64,000 nt of DNA from positions 2,970,501-3,034,500 of the forward strand of contig NZ_JACHNH010000001.1 in assembly GCF_014205335.1 (NCBI RefSeq), read 5' to 3'. Numbering within the stretch: position 1 is the first letter of the stretch; every line of letters starts with the position of its first letter. Under the pieces are notes generated by a model that ran no database searches, had not been told where the DNA came from, and saw only the letters and a program-made list of their open reading frames with translations. Positions 38,784-46,605 of the stretch are shown here, one piece after another. This stretch comes from Amorphoplanes digitatis. Its GTDB lineage: Bacteria; Actinomycetota; Actinomycetes; Mycobacteriales; Micromonosporaceae. The position numbers were made by a program, and so were the translations under genes.

Positions 38784-38823
38784 GATACTAAGTGGACCGA
38801 CCGTCATAGTTGATTGACTATGA
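38784..38823 (-). promoter_or_regulatory. operon promoter with perfect inverted repeat
   Basis: TCATAGT-TGATTG-ACTATGA (38804-38823) has perfect 7-bp arms around 6 bp. On the minus strand it covers the expected -35 zone of a TAGTAT -10 box at 38789-38784, which is 7 nt before the nitroreductase ATG. A protein bound here would block transcription of the operon. The region is markedly AT-rich for this genome. Confidence 0.55.
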
Positions 38824-39037
38824 TCTCTCTAACTCGTCACAGTTCCATTGGGTGAGATCGATACCCCGGTGTGCAGGCACGTCACGCGGATGTATGCGCA
38901 TGGTCACACAATGTTTACCTGCTGGCGGATCGGGCGGGCCGGGGTCGGATGGACGGCCGGTGCCGCGCGCCGCCGCGACGTGCGAGATTGTCGCGCGGCC
39001 GGCGCGACGCCGGCCCGTGACGGGATGGGAAACGGCG

Positions 39038-39220
39038 ATGGAGGACGCGCTGGCGGCGTACGGCGCGGGGCGCGAGGACGCCCTTGCCGGCAGCCGGGAC
39101 GCGGCGCGGGCGAAGCACCCGGAGACCGGCGCGGACTACCGGATCGGTTTCCTCGACGGCCGCCTCGAGATCTTCCGGATGCTCGCCTCGCTCCGCGAGA
39201 TCCTGGAGGGCAACGGCTGA
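39038..39220 (+). CDS. small hypothetical protein (60 aa)
   Basis: A 60-residue acidic, helical-looking protein, MEDALAAYGAGREDALAG at the start and DYRIGFLDGRLEIFRMLASLREILEG at the end. I recognise no family. ATG 39038 is preceded by GGGATGGGAAAC, a weak ribosome site; the frame is open further upstream (to 38810), but that part lacks protein character. It lies 96 nt before the methionine aminopeptidase on the same strand. Codon use fits the genome, and the protein part is plausible. The 260 bp between 38777 and this start hold the operator at 38804-38823 and nothing else I can name. Confidence 0.5.
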   Translation: MEDALAAYGAGREDALAGSRDAARAKHPETGADYRIGFLDGRLEIFRMLASLREILEGNG

Positions 39221-39274
39221 CCCACCGGGAGACCGCGGTCACGACCGGCGAGCCCCTGACGATGGCGCGCGGGA

Positions 39275-39287
39275 ATACCGGTATAAA
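39275..39287 (+). promoter_or_regulatory. candidate -10/palindrome before map
   Basis: ATACCGGTAT (39275-39284) is a perfect 10-bp palindrome running into TATAAA (39282-39287), 29 bp before the aminopeptidase start. It stands out as AT-rich. No good -35 is visible. Confidence 0.3.
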
Positions 39288-39316
39288 AATGACGGTAGCC
39301 GGAGGGGGAGACCGTC

Positions 39317-40093
39317 GTGATCGAGCTCAAGTCCGCCGAGGAGATCGGCCGGATGGCGGTGGCCGGCCGGTTCGTCGGCGAGTTGCTCGCCGAGCTGGGC
39401 GATGTCGCCGAGGTCGGCGTCAACCTGATGGACCTCGAGCATCACGCCCGCCGCCGGATCAAGGAGCGCGGTGCCGAGTCCTGCTACTGGGACTACGCCC
39501 CCGCGTTCGGCCGCGGCCCGTTCCGCAACGTGCTGTGCCTGTCGGTGAACGACGCGGTGCTGCACGGGCTGCCGCACGACTACGTGTTGCGCGACGGTGA
39601 CCTTCTCAGCGTCGACATGGCGGCCGGCATCGACGGGTGGGTCGCCGACTCCGCGCTCTCCGTCGTCGTCGGCACGCCCGACCCGGCCGACCTGAAGCTG
39701 ATCGAGGCGACCGAGGTCGCGCTGGAGGCCGGCATCGCCGCCGCCCAGCCCGGCGGCCGCCTCGGCGACATCTCCGCGGCGATCGGCGAGGTCGCGCACT
39801 CCTACGGCTACGGGGTCAACACCGAGTTCGGCGGGCACGGCATCGGCCGCACCATGCATGAGGCCCCGCACGTACCCAACACCGGCCGGGCCCGCCGCGG
39901 CATGAGGCTCGACCCGGGCCTCACCATCGCCGTCGAGCCGTGGTTCTGCCGCTCCACCGACGCGATCAGGTTCGACGGCGACGGCTGGACGATCCGCTCC
40001 GCCGACGGCTCCCGCACCGCCCACTCCGAACACACGGTCGCCATCACGGCCTCCGGCCCACAGGTGCTGACCCGCCGCCCCGCGGCCGACTGA
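39317..40093 (+). CDS. map: type I methionine aminopeptidase
   Basis: A 258-residue pita-bread-fold metallopeptidase that removes the initiator Met from nascent proteins. The five metal ligands are visible in order: Asp in LLSVDMAAG (about 98), Asp in VADSALS (about 109), His in GGHGIGRTMHE (about 174), Glu in IAVEPW (about 208) and Glu in AHSEHTVAI (about 239). GTG 39317 has GGAGGGGG upstream. Length is typical. Actinomycetes often have several map genes; this one is not in the usual secY-adk-map setting, so it is probably an accessory copy. Confidence 0.93.
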   Translation: MIELKSAEEIGRMAVAGRFVGELLAELGDVAEVGVNLMDLEHHARRRIKERGAESCYWDYAPAFGRGPFRNVLCLSVNDAVLHGLPHDYVLRDGDLLSVDMAAGIDGWVADSALSVVVGTPDPADLKLIEATEVALEAGIAAAQPGGRLGDISAAIGEVAHSYGYGVNTEFGGHGIGRTMHEAPHVPNTGRARRGMRLDPGLTIAVEPWFCRSTDAIRFDGDGWTIRSADGSRTAHSEHTVAITASGPQVLTRRPAAD

Positions 40094-40111
40094 CCCGCAT
40101 CGCCGCGGGCG

Positions 40112-40741
40112 TCACGGCGCGGCGTCGGCCGTGCGGACCGTGCGGAGCAGGAAGCCGCGCAGGGTGAGCGGCCCGCCGGCCGTCTCGGCGGCCACGTCGA
40201 TGCTCTCGATCCTCGTGGTCGTCCAGTCCGGTCCGGCGAAGCGTGCGCGCAGGTACTCCTCGGTCACGCCCCAGCCGTGACCCGCCTCAATGGACACCGC
40301 GAGCACGAAGACCGTCGCGCCCGGCGCCGCGAGGCGCGGCAGCAGCGCGAGGTAGTCGTCCGCCGCGCCGTCGGCGCGGCGGTGGAGGATGTGCAGCAGG
40401 CCGGAGTCGAAGACCGAGTCGAACGAGGCCGGCGGCAGGGACAGCCGCGTGGCGTCCTGGACCTCGAAGTGCACCGGCAGGCCCGCGGCGGCCGCCTTGG
40501 CGCGGGCCACGCCGATCGCCACCGGCGAGACGTCGACCGCCGTCACGTCGTAGCCGCGGCGGGCCAGGGTGAGCGCGAGATCGCCCGTGCCGCAGCCGAC
40601 GTCGAGCACCCTCGGGCCCTTCACATGGCCGTCGAGCGCGGCCGCGAGCGCGGGCTGCGGCCCGCCGATGTCCCACGGCGGCCCGCCCGAGGCGGCGGTG
40701 GCGCGGTAGATCTCGTCGAATTCGGCGCCGGGCGCGGTCAT
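40112..40741 (-). CDS. class I SAM-dependent methyltransferase
   Basis: A 209-residue Rossmann methyltransferase. Motif I VLDVGCGTGDLAL is near residue 44, the acidic residue of motif II in DVTAVDVSP near 66, and motif IV-like FDSVFDSGLLH near 107. ATG 40741 has AGGAGG 7 nt upstream, which fixes the start against the longer open frame to 41110. Its neighbours, map (convergent) and NlpC/P60 (divergent), give no substrate clue. The compact size and PPWDIGGPQP entry resemble thiopurine/small-molecule methyltransferases. Confidence 0.88.
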   Translation of the reverse strand: MTAPGAEFDEIYRATAASGGPPWDIGGPQPALAAALDGHVKGPRVLDVGCGTGDLALTLARRGYDVTAVDVSPVAIGVARAKAAAAGLPVHFEVQDATRLSLPPASFDSVFDSGLLHILHRRADGAADDYLALLPRLAAPGATVFVLAVSIEAGHGWGVTEEYLRARFAGPDWTTTRIESIDVAAETAGGPLTLRGFLLRTVRTADAAP

Positions 40742-41135
40742 CACAAACCTCCTGCCGCCCTCGAAGATGACGAAACCGCCCAGAGGGACGCCGCCATCAT
40801 CGCAGTTTCGTCGTGACAAGAACCACCGGCGGCGCGCCCTGGATACCCGTTTTTGGGTAGTGCGGGCGGTCGGTGTCCCGCCCGCAACCCGACCGGTCGT
40901 CGGGTTAGTGAACCGTGTGGCTGCGGTGGCTCGGGGCCGGGCTGACGACGGCGGCGTTCGTGCCGATGCATATGGGTGCGCCTCCCGAATCTGGGAAGCC
41001 GCTCTCGGCCACGGAGTCCCGCCCGTCGAGAGCGTCAGAGAAGACTGACTCCTATCAGCGACTTCGATGGGCGGGAGCGAGGTTGGGTCAGACAACAGCT
41101 GACCTCGCACGTGGGTTGAAGGACAAGGATCGTTA
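40742..41135 (+). other. 394-bp divergent gap with tandem hairpins, possible structured leader of the NlpC/P60 gene
   Basis: No gene seen. Three hairpins follow one another: TACCC/GGGTA (40844-40859), a 9-bp TGCGGGCGG stem (40861-40886) and an 8-bp AACCCGAC stem (40886-40906). A fourth, bulged stem with GCGAGG/CCTCGC arms lies close before the start. The ACAGCTGACCTCGC stretch resembles the 3' conserved part of ydaO c-di-AMP riboswitches, which often precede such wall hydrolase genes in actinobacteria. The other hallmark elements (GGGGACC, GGGUGAAU) were not clearly found, so the class stays unassigned. Confidence 0.4.
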
Positions 41136-41714
41136 GTGTCCTACCGCCTTGAGACCATCCTGCCCCGCCTCACTCACTTCGGACTGACCGCGGCCCTCGT
41201 GGCCACCATCGGCGTGTCCGTGCGGCCGACGGCCGCGACGGCCGCACCCCGCGCCTCCGAGGCGGTGGCCGCCACGAAGCCACCGGCTCGTGCCACCGCC
41301 GCGGCGGCCGCGAAGGCCCGTGCCGCCAAGAACGCCCGGCTGAACGCGGCCGCCCGGGCCCGCGGGCTGCGGATCGTCGCGTTCGCGAAGGCGCAGAAGG
41401 GCAAGCCCTACCGGATGGGCTCGATCGGGCCCCGGTCGTTCGACTGCTCCGGGCTGACCAGATACACGTACCGCCGGGCGGACCTGAAGATCGCGCGCAC
41501 CGCCAACAGCCAGTACCACCAGGCCCGGCGGATCTCCGGCAAGAGCCTGCGCCCCGGCGACCTGGTCTTCTGGGTCCGCGGCGGGCACGCCTACCACGTC
41601 GGCGTCTACGCCGGTAAGGGCAAGGTGTGGCACGCGCCGAAGCCCGGCGACCAGGTGAAGCTGGCGAAGATCTTCGACCGCGGCCGGGTCAAGTTCGGCC
41701 GCTTCGGCCGCTGA
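41136..41714 (+). CDS. secreted NlpC/P60 peptidoglycan hydrolase
   Basis: A 192-residue secreted protein. The signal peptide is roughly residues 1-37 (hydrophobic GLTAALVATIGVSV, then AAPRA). A basic Ala/Lys-rich linker (about 40-78) follows, then an NlpC/P60 domain with the Cys-His-His triad: Cys104 in SFDCSGLT, His154 in HVGVY and His166 in WHAPK. It should cut D-Glu-mesoDAP bonds in cell-wall stem peptides. GTG 41136 has GGACAAGGA upstream. Its end overlaps the convergent WD40 gene by 26 nt. The long structured leader suggests RNA-level control. Confidence 0.92.
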   Translation: MSYRLETILPRLTHFGLTAALVATIGVSVRPTAATAAPRASEAVAATKPPARATAAAAAKARAAKNARLNAAARARGLRIVAFAKAQKGKPYRMGSIGPRSFDCSGLTRYTYRRADLKIARTANSQYHQARRISGKSLRPGDLVFWVRGGHAYHVGVYAGKGKVWHAPKPGDQVKLAKIFDRGRVKFGRFGR

Positions 41715-42747
41715 CGACGGCCCACAACCGGACCGTCCGGTCGATGCCACCGGACGCCAGCCACCGCCCGTCGGGGCTGAACGCCACCGCCCGTACGGCG
41801 CCGCGGTGCCCGGTGAGGGTGGCGGCGACGGACGGGCGTACCGGATCGGTGAGGTCGCAGACGATGAGGTCTGCGGCCTCGCCGGCGTAGGCGAGCGACC
41901 GGCCGTCCGGGCTGAAGGCCACCGAGAGGACCTGACCCGCGCCGGCGCCCGGTGCCGGCGTCGCCGTGCGGATCCCGGCGGCCGGGTCGGTGACGTCCCA
42001 GAGCGAGGCGCTGCCCTTGCGCCAGGACCCGCCGGTGCCGCCGGCGACGCCGAAGTCCCCGTCGGCGGTGGCCAGCAGGCGTCCGTCCGGGCTGAACGCC
42101 ACCGCGTTGATCGAGGGCGTGCCGGCGAAGAACGCGGTCGTCGCCCGGCTCCGGACGAACGGCACGAGCGTGCTCATCCGTACCGGATGGGCCGGATCGG
42201 TGACGTCCCAGAGGATGCCGGTGTTCTCCGGATCGCCGGCGCCGGTGGCCAGCAGCCGCCCGTCCGGTGCGAAACCCACCGCCTTGACCGGCCCCGACCA
42301 CCGTGCCGTCGCCGCACGCCGCACGGGCCGCGCCGGGTCGCTGACATCCCAGAGATGCACGGTCCGGTCGCTGCCGCAGGCCAGCAGCCGGCCGTCCGGG
42401 CTGAACGCGACCGCGTTGACGCCGGCCTCCTGCCGCACGTCACGGCCGAGCCAGCCGGGCCGGTCGTGTGCGAGGGTGGCCAGGCAGGCCGGATCGGCGA
42501 GGCTCCACAGCAGGACTCTCCGGTCGCCGCCGCCGGTCGCCAGTATTCGTCCGTCCGGGCTGAACGCGACCGCGCGCACCGCGCGGCGGTGGCCGCGCAG
42601 GGCGGTGATCCGCGCCGGGTGCTCCGGGTCGGCGACGCTCCACAGGATGGCGGTCCGGTCGTTGCCGCACGAGGCCAGCAGCCGGCCGTCGGGGCTGAAT
42701 GCCAGCCCGTTCACCGCCCGGCGGTGGCCTGGGGGAGGGGACGCCAT
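41689..42747 (-). CDS. seven-bladed WD40 propeller protein
   Basis: A 352-residue protein made almost wholly of seven WD40 repeats, each with the core AVAFSPDGR...LW.V.D. Repeats begin near residues 7, 52, 107, 151, 207, 265 and 308, so it folds as one closed propeller. There is no signal peptide, kinase or other attached domain, although such propellers are often the C-terminus of larger signalling proteins. It is probably a protein-interaction platform. The 3' end overlaps the NlpC/P60 gene by 26 nt in convergent orientation. It lies 27 nt upstream of the EAL gene's 3' end. Confidence 0.9.
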   Translation of the reverse strand: MASPPPGHRRAVNGLAFSPDGRLLASCGNDRTAILWSVADPEHPARITALRGHRRAVRAVAFSPDGRILATGGGDRRVLLWSLADPACLATLAHDRPGWLGRDVRQEAGVNAVAFSPDGRLLACGSDRTVHLWDVSDPARPVRRAATARWSGPVKAVGFAPDGRLLATGAGDPENTGILWDVTDPAHPVRMSTLVPFVRSRATTAFFAGTPSINAVAFSPDGRLLATADGDFGVAGGTGGSWRKGSASLWDVTDPAAGIRTATPAPGAGAGQVLSVAFSPDGRSLAYAGEAADLIVCDLTDPVRPSVAATLTGHRGAVRAVAFSPDGRWLASGGIDRTVRLWAVVSGRSGRT

Positions 42748-42774
42748 GGCCCAGTCTCCCCTATGGACGGCCGT

Positions 42775-43518
42775 TTACAGCAGGGGTTCGATGTGGCGGC
42801 TGGGTAGTGGTCCGGGGCGGGCCATGTAGTAGCCCTGGCCGAGTTCGATGCCGAGTGAGCGGAGTTTTTCGTGTTCGGCGTGGGTTTCGATGCCTTCGGC
42901 GATGAGCATGGCGCCGGTTTCGCGGGCGAAGGTGGCCAGGGCGCGGGCGAGGGCGGTGCGGATGGGGTCGGTGTCGATGTCTCGGACGAGGGTGATGTCG
43001 AGTTTGATGATGTCGGGGCGGAGTTGCAGTACGTGGCTGAGGCTGGCGTAGCCGGCGCCGGCGTCGTCGACGGCGATGAGGATGCCGGCGGTGCGGAGTG
43101 TGTCGGTGATCTGGTTGAGGGCGTGGTAGTCGGTGACTTGGGTGTGTTCGGTGAGTTCGATGGTGATGCCGCGGTGTGCGTGTGCGAGGAGCAGGGTGGT
43201 GACGGCGGGGGTGGTGATGGCTTCGACGGAGAGGTTGATGCTGAGCCAGGCGCCGGGTGGCATGTCGTCGAGGCGTTGGAAGGCGGTTTGGGCGGCGAGG
43301 AGTTCGAGGTCGACGCCGAGGCCGGCGGCGTTGGCGGCGGCGAAGGCGTGTACGGGGCTGGTGAAGTGTTGGTGGTCGAAGCGGGCGAGGGCTTCGTAGC
43401 CGCGGACCAGGCCGTCGTGGAGTTGGACGACGGGTTGGAAGGCGAGTTGGATGGCACGGTGGTCGAGCACGCTACGGAGCACCTGTTCGGCGGTGGAGGT
43501 GAGCGGCTCGGTGTTCAT
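42775..43518 (-). CDS. EAL-domain protein, likely cyclic-di-GMP phosphodiesterase
   Basis: A 247-residue stand-alone EAL domain. The catalytic set is nearly complete: GYEALARF (about residue 40), SINLSVEA (Asn), TIELTEH (Glu), VDDAGAGYASL (Asp pair), IIKLDITLVRDID (Lys) and IAEGIET (Glu), then LGQGYYMARP. It should hydrolyse c-di-GMP to pGpG in the cytosol. There is no sensor domain. Codons favour GAA, CAA and CTC, whereas adjacent genes favour GAG, CAG and CTG, hinting at a different origin. ATG 43518 is preferred over 43545. Confidence 0.93.
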   Translation of the reverse strand: MNTEPLTSTAEQVLRSVLDHRAIQLAFQPVVQLHDGLVRGYEALARFDHQHFTSPVHAFAAANAAGLGVDLELLAAQTAFQRLDDMPPGAWLSINLSVEAITTPAVTTLLLAHAHRGITIELTEHTQVTDYHALNQITDTLRTAGILIAVDDAGAGYASLSHVLQLRPDIIKLDITLVRDIDTDPIRTALARALATFARETGAMLIAEGIETHAEHEKLRSLGIELGQGYYMARPGPLPSRHIEPLL

Positions 43519-43568
43519 GTGGTTACTGTGCGCCGTCGACCTCAAGACCAGCTACAGCGCCAGTCAAA

Positions 43569-44063
43569 TCAGGAGCAGTGCTGTGCGACCGGGGACAGCC
43601 ACTGCTTCAGCGTCGGGCCGAGCACCGTGTTCACGTCCTCACTGGTCTTGACCGCGCCGACGAAGCCGGCGTCGTCGGCCTTGGCCTGAATCTGCTCGGC
43701 GGTCCGCTCGCCGTCGGCCCGGAGTTGGGGGTCGGTGCTGGCGCTGGTCGCCGCCCGGATGGCGGACGCGAACTCGGTGAGCGACCGCCGCACCTCCGCT
43801 CGGGGCTCCTTGTCGGAGCCGGCCTTCTGCCGCGCGGCCACCAGGTCGGTGAGCGCCTCGGCGAACGGGGCCAGGTTCTTGCCGTACACCTGGCCGAGGG
43901 CCTCGCACGAGGACCGGATCGAGCCGTCGGCGGCGGGCGCCGCGGCGCTGGTCGCGGCCGGGGCGCCGACCGGCGCCGCGGTCGTCGGGCCCGTGGCGAT
44001 GCCGCAGGCGGCCGCCGGGAGCAGCACGCCGCCGATTACCAATGCCTGCACGGCCCGGCGCAT
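43569..44063 (-). CDS. putative lipoprotein, unknown function
   Basis: A 164-residue exported protein. The N-terminus MRRAVQALVIGGVLLPAAACG is a lipoprotein signal with Cys20 as the likely anchor, followed by a Thr/Ala/Pro linker to about residue 45. The rest is helical, with Cys at 53 and a penultimate Cys at 163 that may form a disulfide. No known domain is recognised. ATG 44063 has AGGAGG 6 nt upstream. A perfect CebR-type palindrome lies 18 nt before the start, so the gene may answer to a LacI-family sugar regulator. Confidence 0.75.
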   Translation of the reverse strand: MRRAVQALVIGGVLLPAAACGIATGPTTAAPVGAPAATSAAAPAADGSIRSSCEALGQVYGKNLAPFAEALTDLVAARQKAGSDKEPRAEVRRSLTEFASAIRAATSASTDPQLRADGERTAEQIQAKADDAGFVGAVKTSEDVNTVLGPTLKQWLSPVAQHCS

Positions 44064-44080
44064 CGGATCCTCCTTACGGG

Positions 44081-44094
44081 TGGGAGCGCTCCCA
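44081..44094. promoter_or_regulatory. perfect CebR/LacI-type operator palindrome
   Basis: TGGGAGCGCTCCCA is a perfect 14-bp palindrome identical to the known Streptomyces CebR (cellobiose repressor) box. It lies 18 nt upstream of the lipoprotein ATG and about 100 nt after the dhaK stop. Confidence 0.8.
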
Positions 44095-44150
44095 CGAATG
44101 GGTAGGACCATACGTCGTGCGGCCGCGGTAGTCCAGAGACGGGCCTCTAT

Positions 44151-44184
44151 GGAGACCGGGCCGGCGGCAACCGGCCCGGTCTCC
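44151..44184 (-). terminator. hairpin terminator after dhaK operon
   Basis: A perfect 14-bp stem, GGAGACCGGGCCGG (44151-44164) with its complement at 44171-44184, and a 6-nt loop, begins 12 nt after the dhaK stop. There is no T-run. It ends the aldolase-HAD-DhaL-DhaK operon. Confidence 0.75.
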
Positions 44185-44195
44185 GGCGGCGGCGG

Positions 44196-45191
44196 TCAGA
44201 AGACCCGCGCGGCCACCTCGGCGGGCGCACCCAGCAGGCCGTCGATCTCGTCGTCCAGCCGCACCAGCGTCAGCGAGGCGCCGGCCATGTCGAGCGACGT
44301 GCAGTACTCGTTGACGTAGCTGCGCCCGACGGTGATGCCGCGGTCGGCCAGCCGCCGGTGCGCATGCCGGTAGAGGATGTACAGCTCGCTGATCGGCGTG
44401 CCGCCCAGGCCGTTGATCATCAGGGCGACCCGGTCGCCGGACTCGTACGGCAGGTCGCCGGCCACGGCCTCCAGCATGTCGTCGAGGATCGCGTCCGCAT
44501 CCTTGATCTTGCGTCGCTCCCGGCCCGGCTCGCCGTGGATGCCGACCCCGAACTCGATCTCGTCGCCGCCGAGCTCGAACAGCGGCGAGCCCTTCGCGGG
44601 CGGCGTGCAGGCGGTCAGCGCGACGCCCATGGTGCGGGTGACGTCGTTGACCTTGCGTCCGATCCGCAGCACCTCGGCCATGTCCGCGCCCTGCTCGGAG
44701 GCGGCGCCGACGGCCTTGATGACGAAGAAGTTGCCGGCCACGCCGCGCCGCCCGACCGTGTAGGTGGAGTCCTGCACGGCCACGTCGTCGTTGATGGTCA
44801 GGATCTCCGCGGTCACGCCGTCCGCCTCGGCCATCTCCCTGCCCATGTCGAACGCCATCCGGTCGCCGGTGTAGTTGTTCACCAGCAGCAGCACGCCCTT
44901 CGGCGAGGCGAGCAGCTTCGCGGTCTCGTACACGTAGTCCATCGGCGGGGCCGCGAACACGTCGCCCGGGCAGGCCGCGTCGAGCATGCCGCGGCCGACC
45001 GCCATGACGTGCGCCGGTTCGTGGCCGGAGCCCGAGCCCTGGACGATGGAGACCTTGTCCTCCCGGGGCGCGTCGGTGCGCATGATCAGGTTGTACTCCG
45101 GTACGTACCTGAGGCGGCCCGGATTGGCCAGGGCGACGCCCTCGAGCATCTCCGCCACGTAGTTCTTGGGATCGTTGACGAACTTCTTCAC
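44196..45191 (-). CDS. dhaK: dihydroxyacetone kinase subunit DhaK
   Basis: A 331-residue DhaK: the start MKKFVNDPKNYVAEMLEG, GSGSGHEPAH near residue 53, and covalent substrate-binding His219 in FGVGIHGEPG are intact. It binds dihydroxyacetone or a related short ketose as a hemiaminal for phosphorylation by DhaL. It overlaps dhaL by 4 nt and is the last gene of the operon. The third PTS subunit, DhaM, is not in the window. A role in C3 or C4 (erythrulose-type) sugar metabolism is possible. Confidence 0.94.
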   Translation of the reverse strand: MKKFVNDPKNYVAEMLEGVALANPGRLRYVPEYNLIMRTDAPREDKVSIVQGSGSGHEPAHVMAVGRGMLDAACPGDVFAAPPMDYVYETAKLLASPKGVLLLVNNYTGDRMAFDMGREMAEADGVTAEILTINDDVAVQDSTYTVGRRGVAGNFFVIKAVGAASEQGADMAEVLRIGRKVNDVTRTMGVALTACTPPAKGSPLFELGGDEIEFGVGIHGEPGRERRKIKDADAILDDMLEAVAGDLPYESGDRVALMINGLGGTPISELYILYRHAHRRLADRGITVGRSYVNEYCTSLDMAGASLTLVRLDDEIDGLLGAPAEVAARVF

Positions 45192-45838
45192 GACGTCGCT
45201 CCTTGTCTCTGCCAGGTCTCACTGATCCGCTCGACGATGACCGCCACCGCGGTGGCGCCGGCGTCGACCGAGCCCCTGCTCCGCTCGCCGGTGTACGCCG
45301 CGCGTCCCCGCTTCGCGACCATCCCGCTCGTCGCCTCGGCCGCCTCCCGGGTGGTTACGGCGGCCGCCCGCAGCGCGTCGCCCGGGCCCGCGCCGGCGGC
45401 GAACTCCCGCTCGAGCCGGTCGGCCAGCGGCACGAGGGCGTCCAGCAGCGTCTTGTCGCCGACGTCCGACTGCCCGCGTGCCTTGATCCCCTCGACGGCC
45501 GCGCGGACCATCGCGACCACCTGCGCGCCGGTCAGGTCCGCGGCGGTTCCCGCGGCGGCTCCGGCGCGCAGGAAGGCGGTGCCCCAGAGCGGCCCGGACG
45601 TGCCGCCGATCCGGGACGCGAGGATCATCCCGGCCCGCTTCAGGAACGTGCCGGCGTCGCTGCGGTCGATCGCGTCCCAGCCGTCGAGAAGCTTCTCGAA
45701 CCCGCGCGCCAGCGAGTAGCCGAGATCGCCGTCGCCGACCACGGCGTCGAGGTCGCCGAAGTACTTCTCGTTCTCGATCGCGGTCTCGGCGATCGTCCGG
45801 ACCACCAGCTCGGCGCCCGGCAGCGCGTTTCCGATCAT
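45188..45838 (-). CDS. dhaL: dihydroxyacetone kinase subunit DhaL
   Basis: A 216-residue all-helical DhaL nucleotide-binding subunit. VVGDGDLGYSLARGFE at about residues 33-48 provides the Asp cluster that binds Mg-ADP/ATP, and GGTSGPLWGTAFLRAG near 77 is the conserved phosphate cap. A C-terminal AYTGERSRGSVDAGA matches the family (usually L..RS.G..DPGA). The start ATG 45838 overlaps the HAD stop and the stop overlaps dhaK, each by 4 nt. Whether phosphoryl transfer uses ATP or a DhaM partner cannot be read here. Confidence 0.93.
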   Translation of the reverse strand: MIGNALPGAELVVRTIAETAIENEKYFGDLDAVVGDGDLGYSLARGFEKLLDGWDAIDRSDAGTFLKRAGMILASRIGGTSGPLWGTAFLRAGAAAGTAADLTGAQVVAMVRAAVEGIKARGQSDVGDKTLLDALVPLADRLEREFAAGAGPGDALRAAAVTTREAAEATSGMVAKRGRAAYTGERSRGSVDAGATAVAVIVERISETWQRQGATS

Positions 45839-46605
45839 CCCGGTCCTCCTCCCATACAGGCACGCAGATCGCCCAGCGTCAGATAGGCACCCGGCCGCGC
45901 CCCGCTCCGGTTCGCCAGCACCTCGACCCGGGGCCGGCCCGGATCGCCGAGCTCCGAGACGACCAGCGCCGCCTCGCCGAACTCCTCGTGCCGGGTGTAG
46001 CCGTTGACCGTCACCAGGCAGCGGAACCCGGCGCCGGTCGCGGCGAGCAGCCCGTTGCGGGAGTCCTCGATCACCAGCGTGTCCCGGGGGTGCAGGCCCA
46101 GCCGGTCGGCCGTCAGCCGGTAGATCGCGGGATCCGGCTTCTTGGCCGGCACCACGTCGCCGGCGAACACCGGGATCCGCGCGGCGGCGTGCGGGCCCAC
46201 CGCGTGCTCCAGCACCGCGCGTACCGATTCCTCGGCCGACGTCGACGCCACCGCGACCGTCCATCCGTCGTCCAGCGCCGCGGGAATGATCCGGGCTATG
46301 CCCGGCCGGGCCGGGATACGGCCCTGCTCCACCAGCCGCCGGAACTCCGCGGTCTTCGCCCGGTGCCAGGTGAGCAACAGCTCGGCCCGGTCGGCGTCGC
46401 CGACGGCCGCGGCGAACGCCGGATCCTCGAACAGGCTCGCCATCCGCTCCTTGCCGCCGCCGATCCGCAGCTTGGCGGCGTACTCGTCCTCGCTCCAGCG
46501 CGCGGGCAACCCGAACCGCTCGAACGTGGCGTTGAACGCCGGCAGGTGGCCGTGCCGCTCGGTGTCGGCGAGCACGCCGTCGCAGTCGAACACCAGGGCG
46601 GTCAC
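45835..46605 (-). CDS. HAD-superfamily phosphatase/phosphomutase-like
   Basis: A 256-residue HAD hydrolase. Motif I FDCDGVLADTE is near residue 7, a helical cap follows, motif II VASTSAEE near 110, motif III KKPDP near 155, and motif IV IEDSRNG near 176. It belongs to the CbbY/beta-phosphoglucomutase-like subgroup. Sitting between an aldolase and dihydroxyacetone kinase subunits, it may remove a phosphate from a sugar phosphate in the same route. GTG 46605 (or 46608) overlaps the aldolase stop; the stop overlaps dhaL. The substrate is unknown. Confidence 0.9.
   Translation of the reverse strand: MTALVFDCDGVLADTERHGHLPAFNATFERFGLPARWSEDEYAAKLRIGGGKERMASLFEDPAFAAAVGDADRAELLLTWHRAKTAEFRRLVEQGRIPARPGIARIIPAALDDGWTVAVASTSAEESVRAVLEHAVGPHAAARIPVFAGDVVPAKKPDPAIYRLTADRLGLHPRDTLVIEDSRNGLLAATGAGFRCLVTVNGYTRHEEFGEAALVVSELGDPGRPRVEVLANRSGARPGAYLTLGDLRACMGGGPG

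Noticed and set aside
38848..39600. 250-residue plus-strand frame across the small ORF and map
   Set aside because: Out of frame with the well-supported methionine aminopeptidase and Arg/Gly-rich like other shadows.
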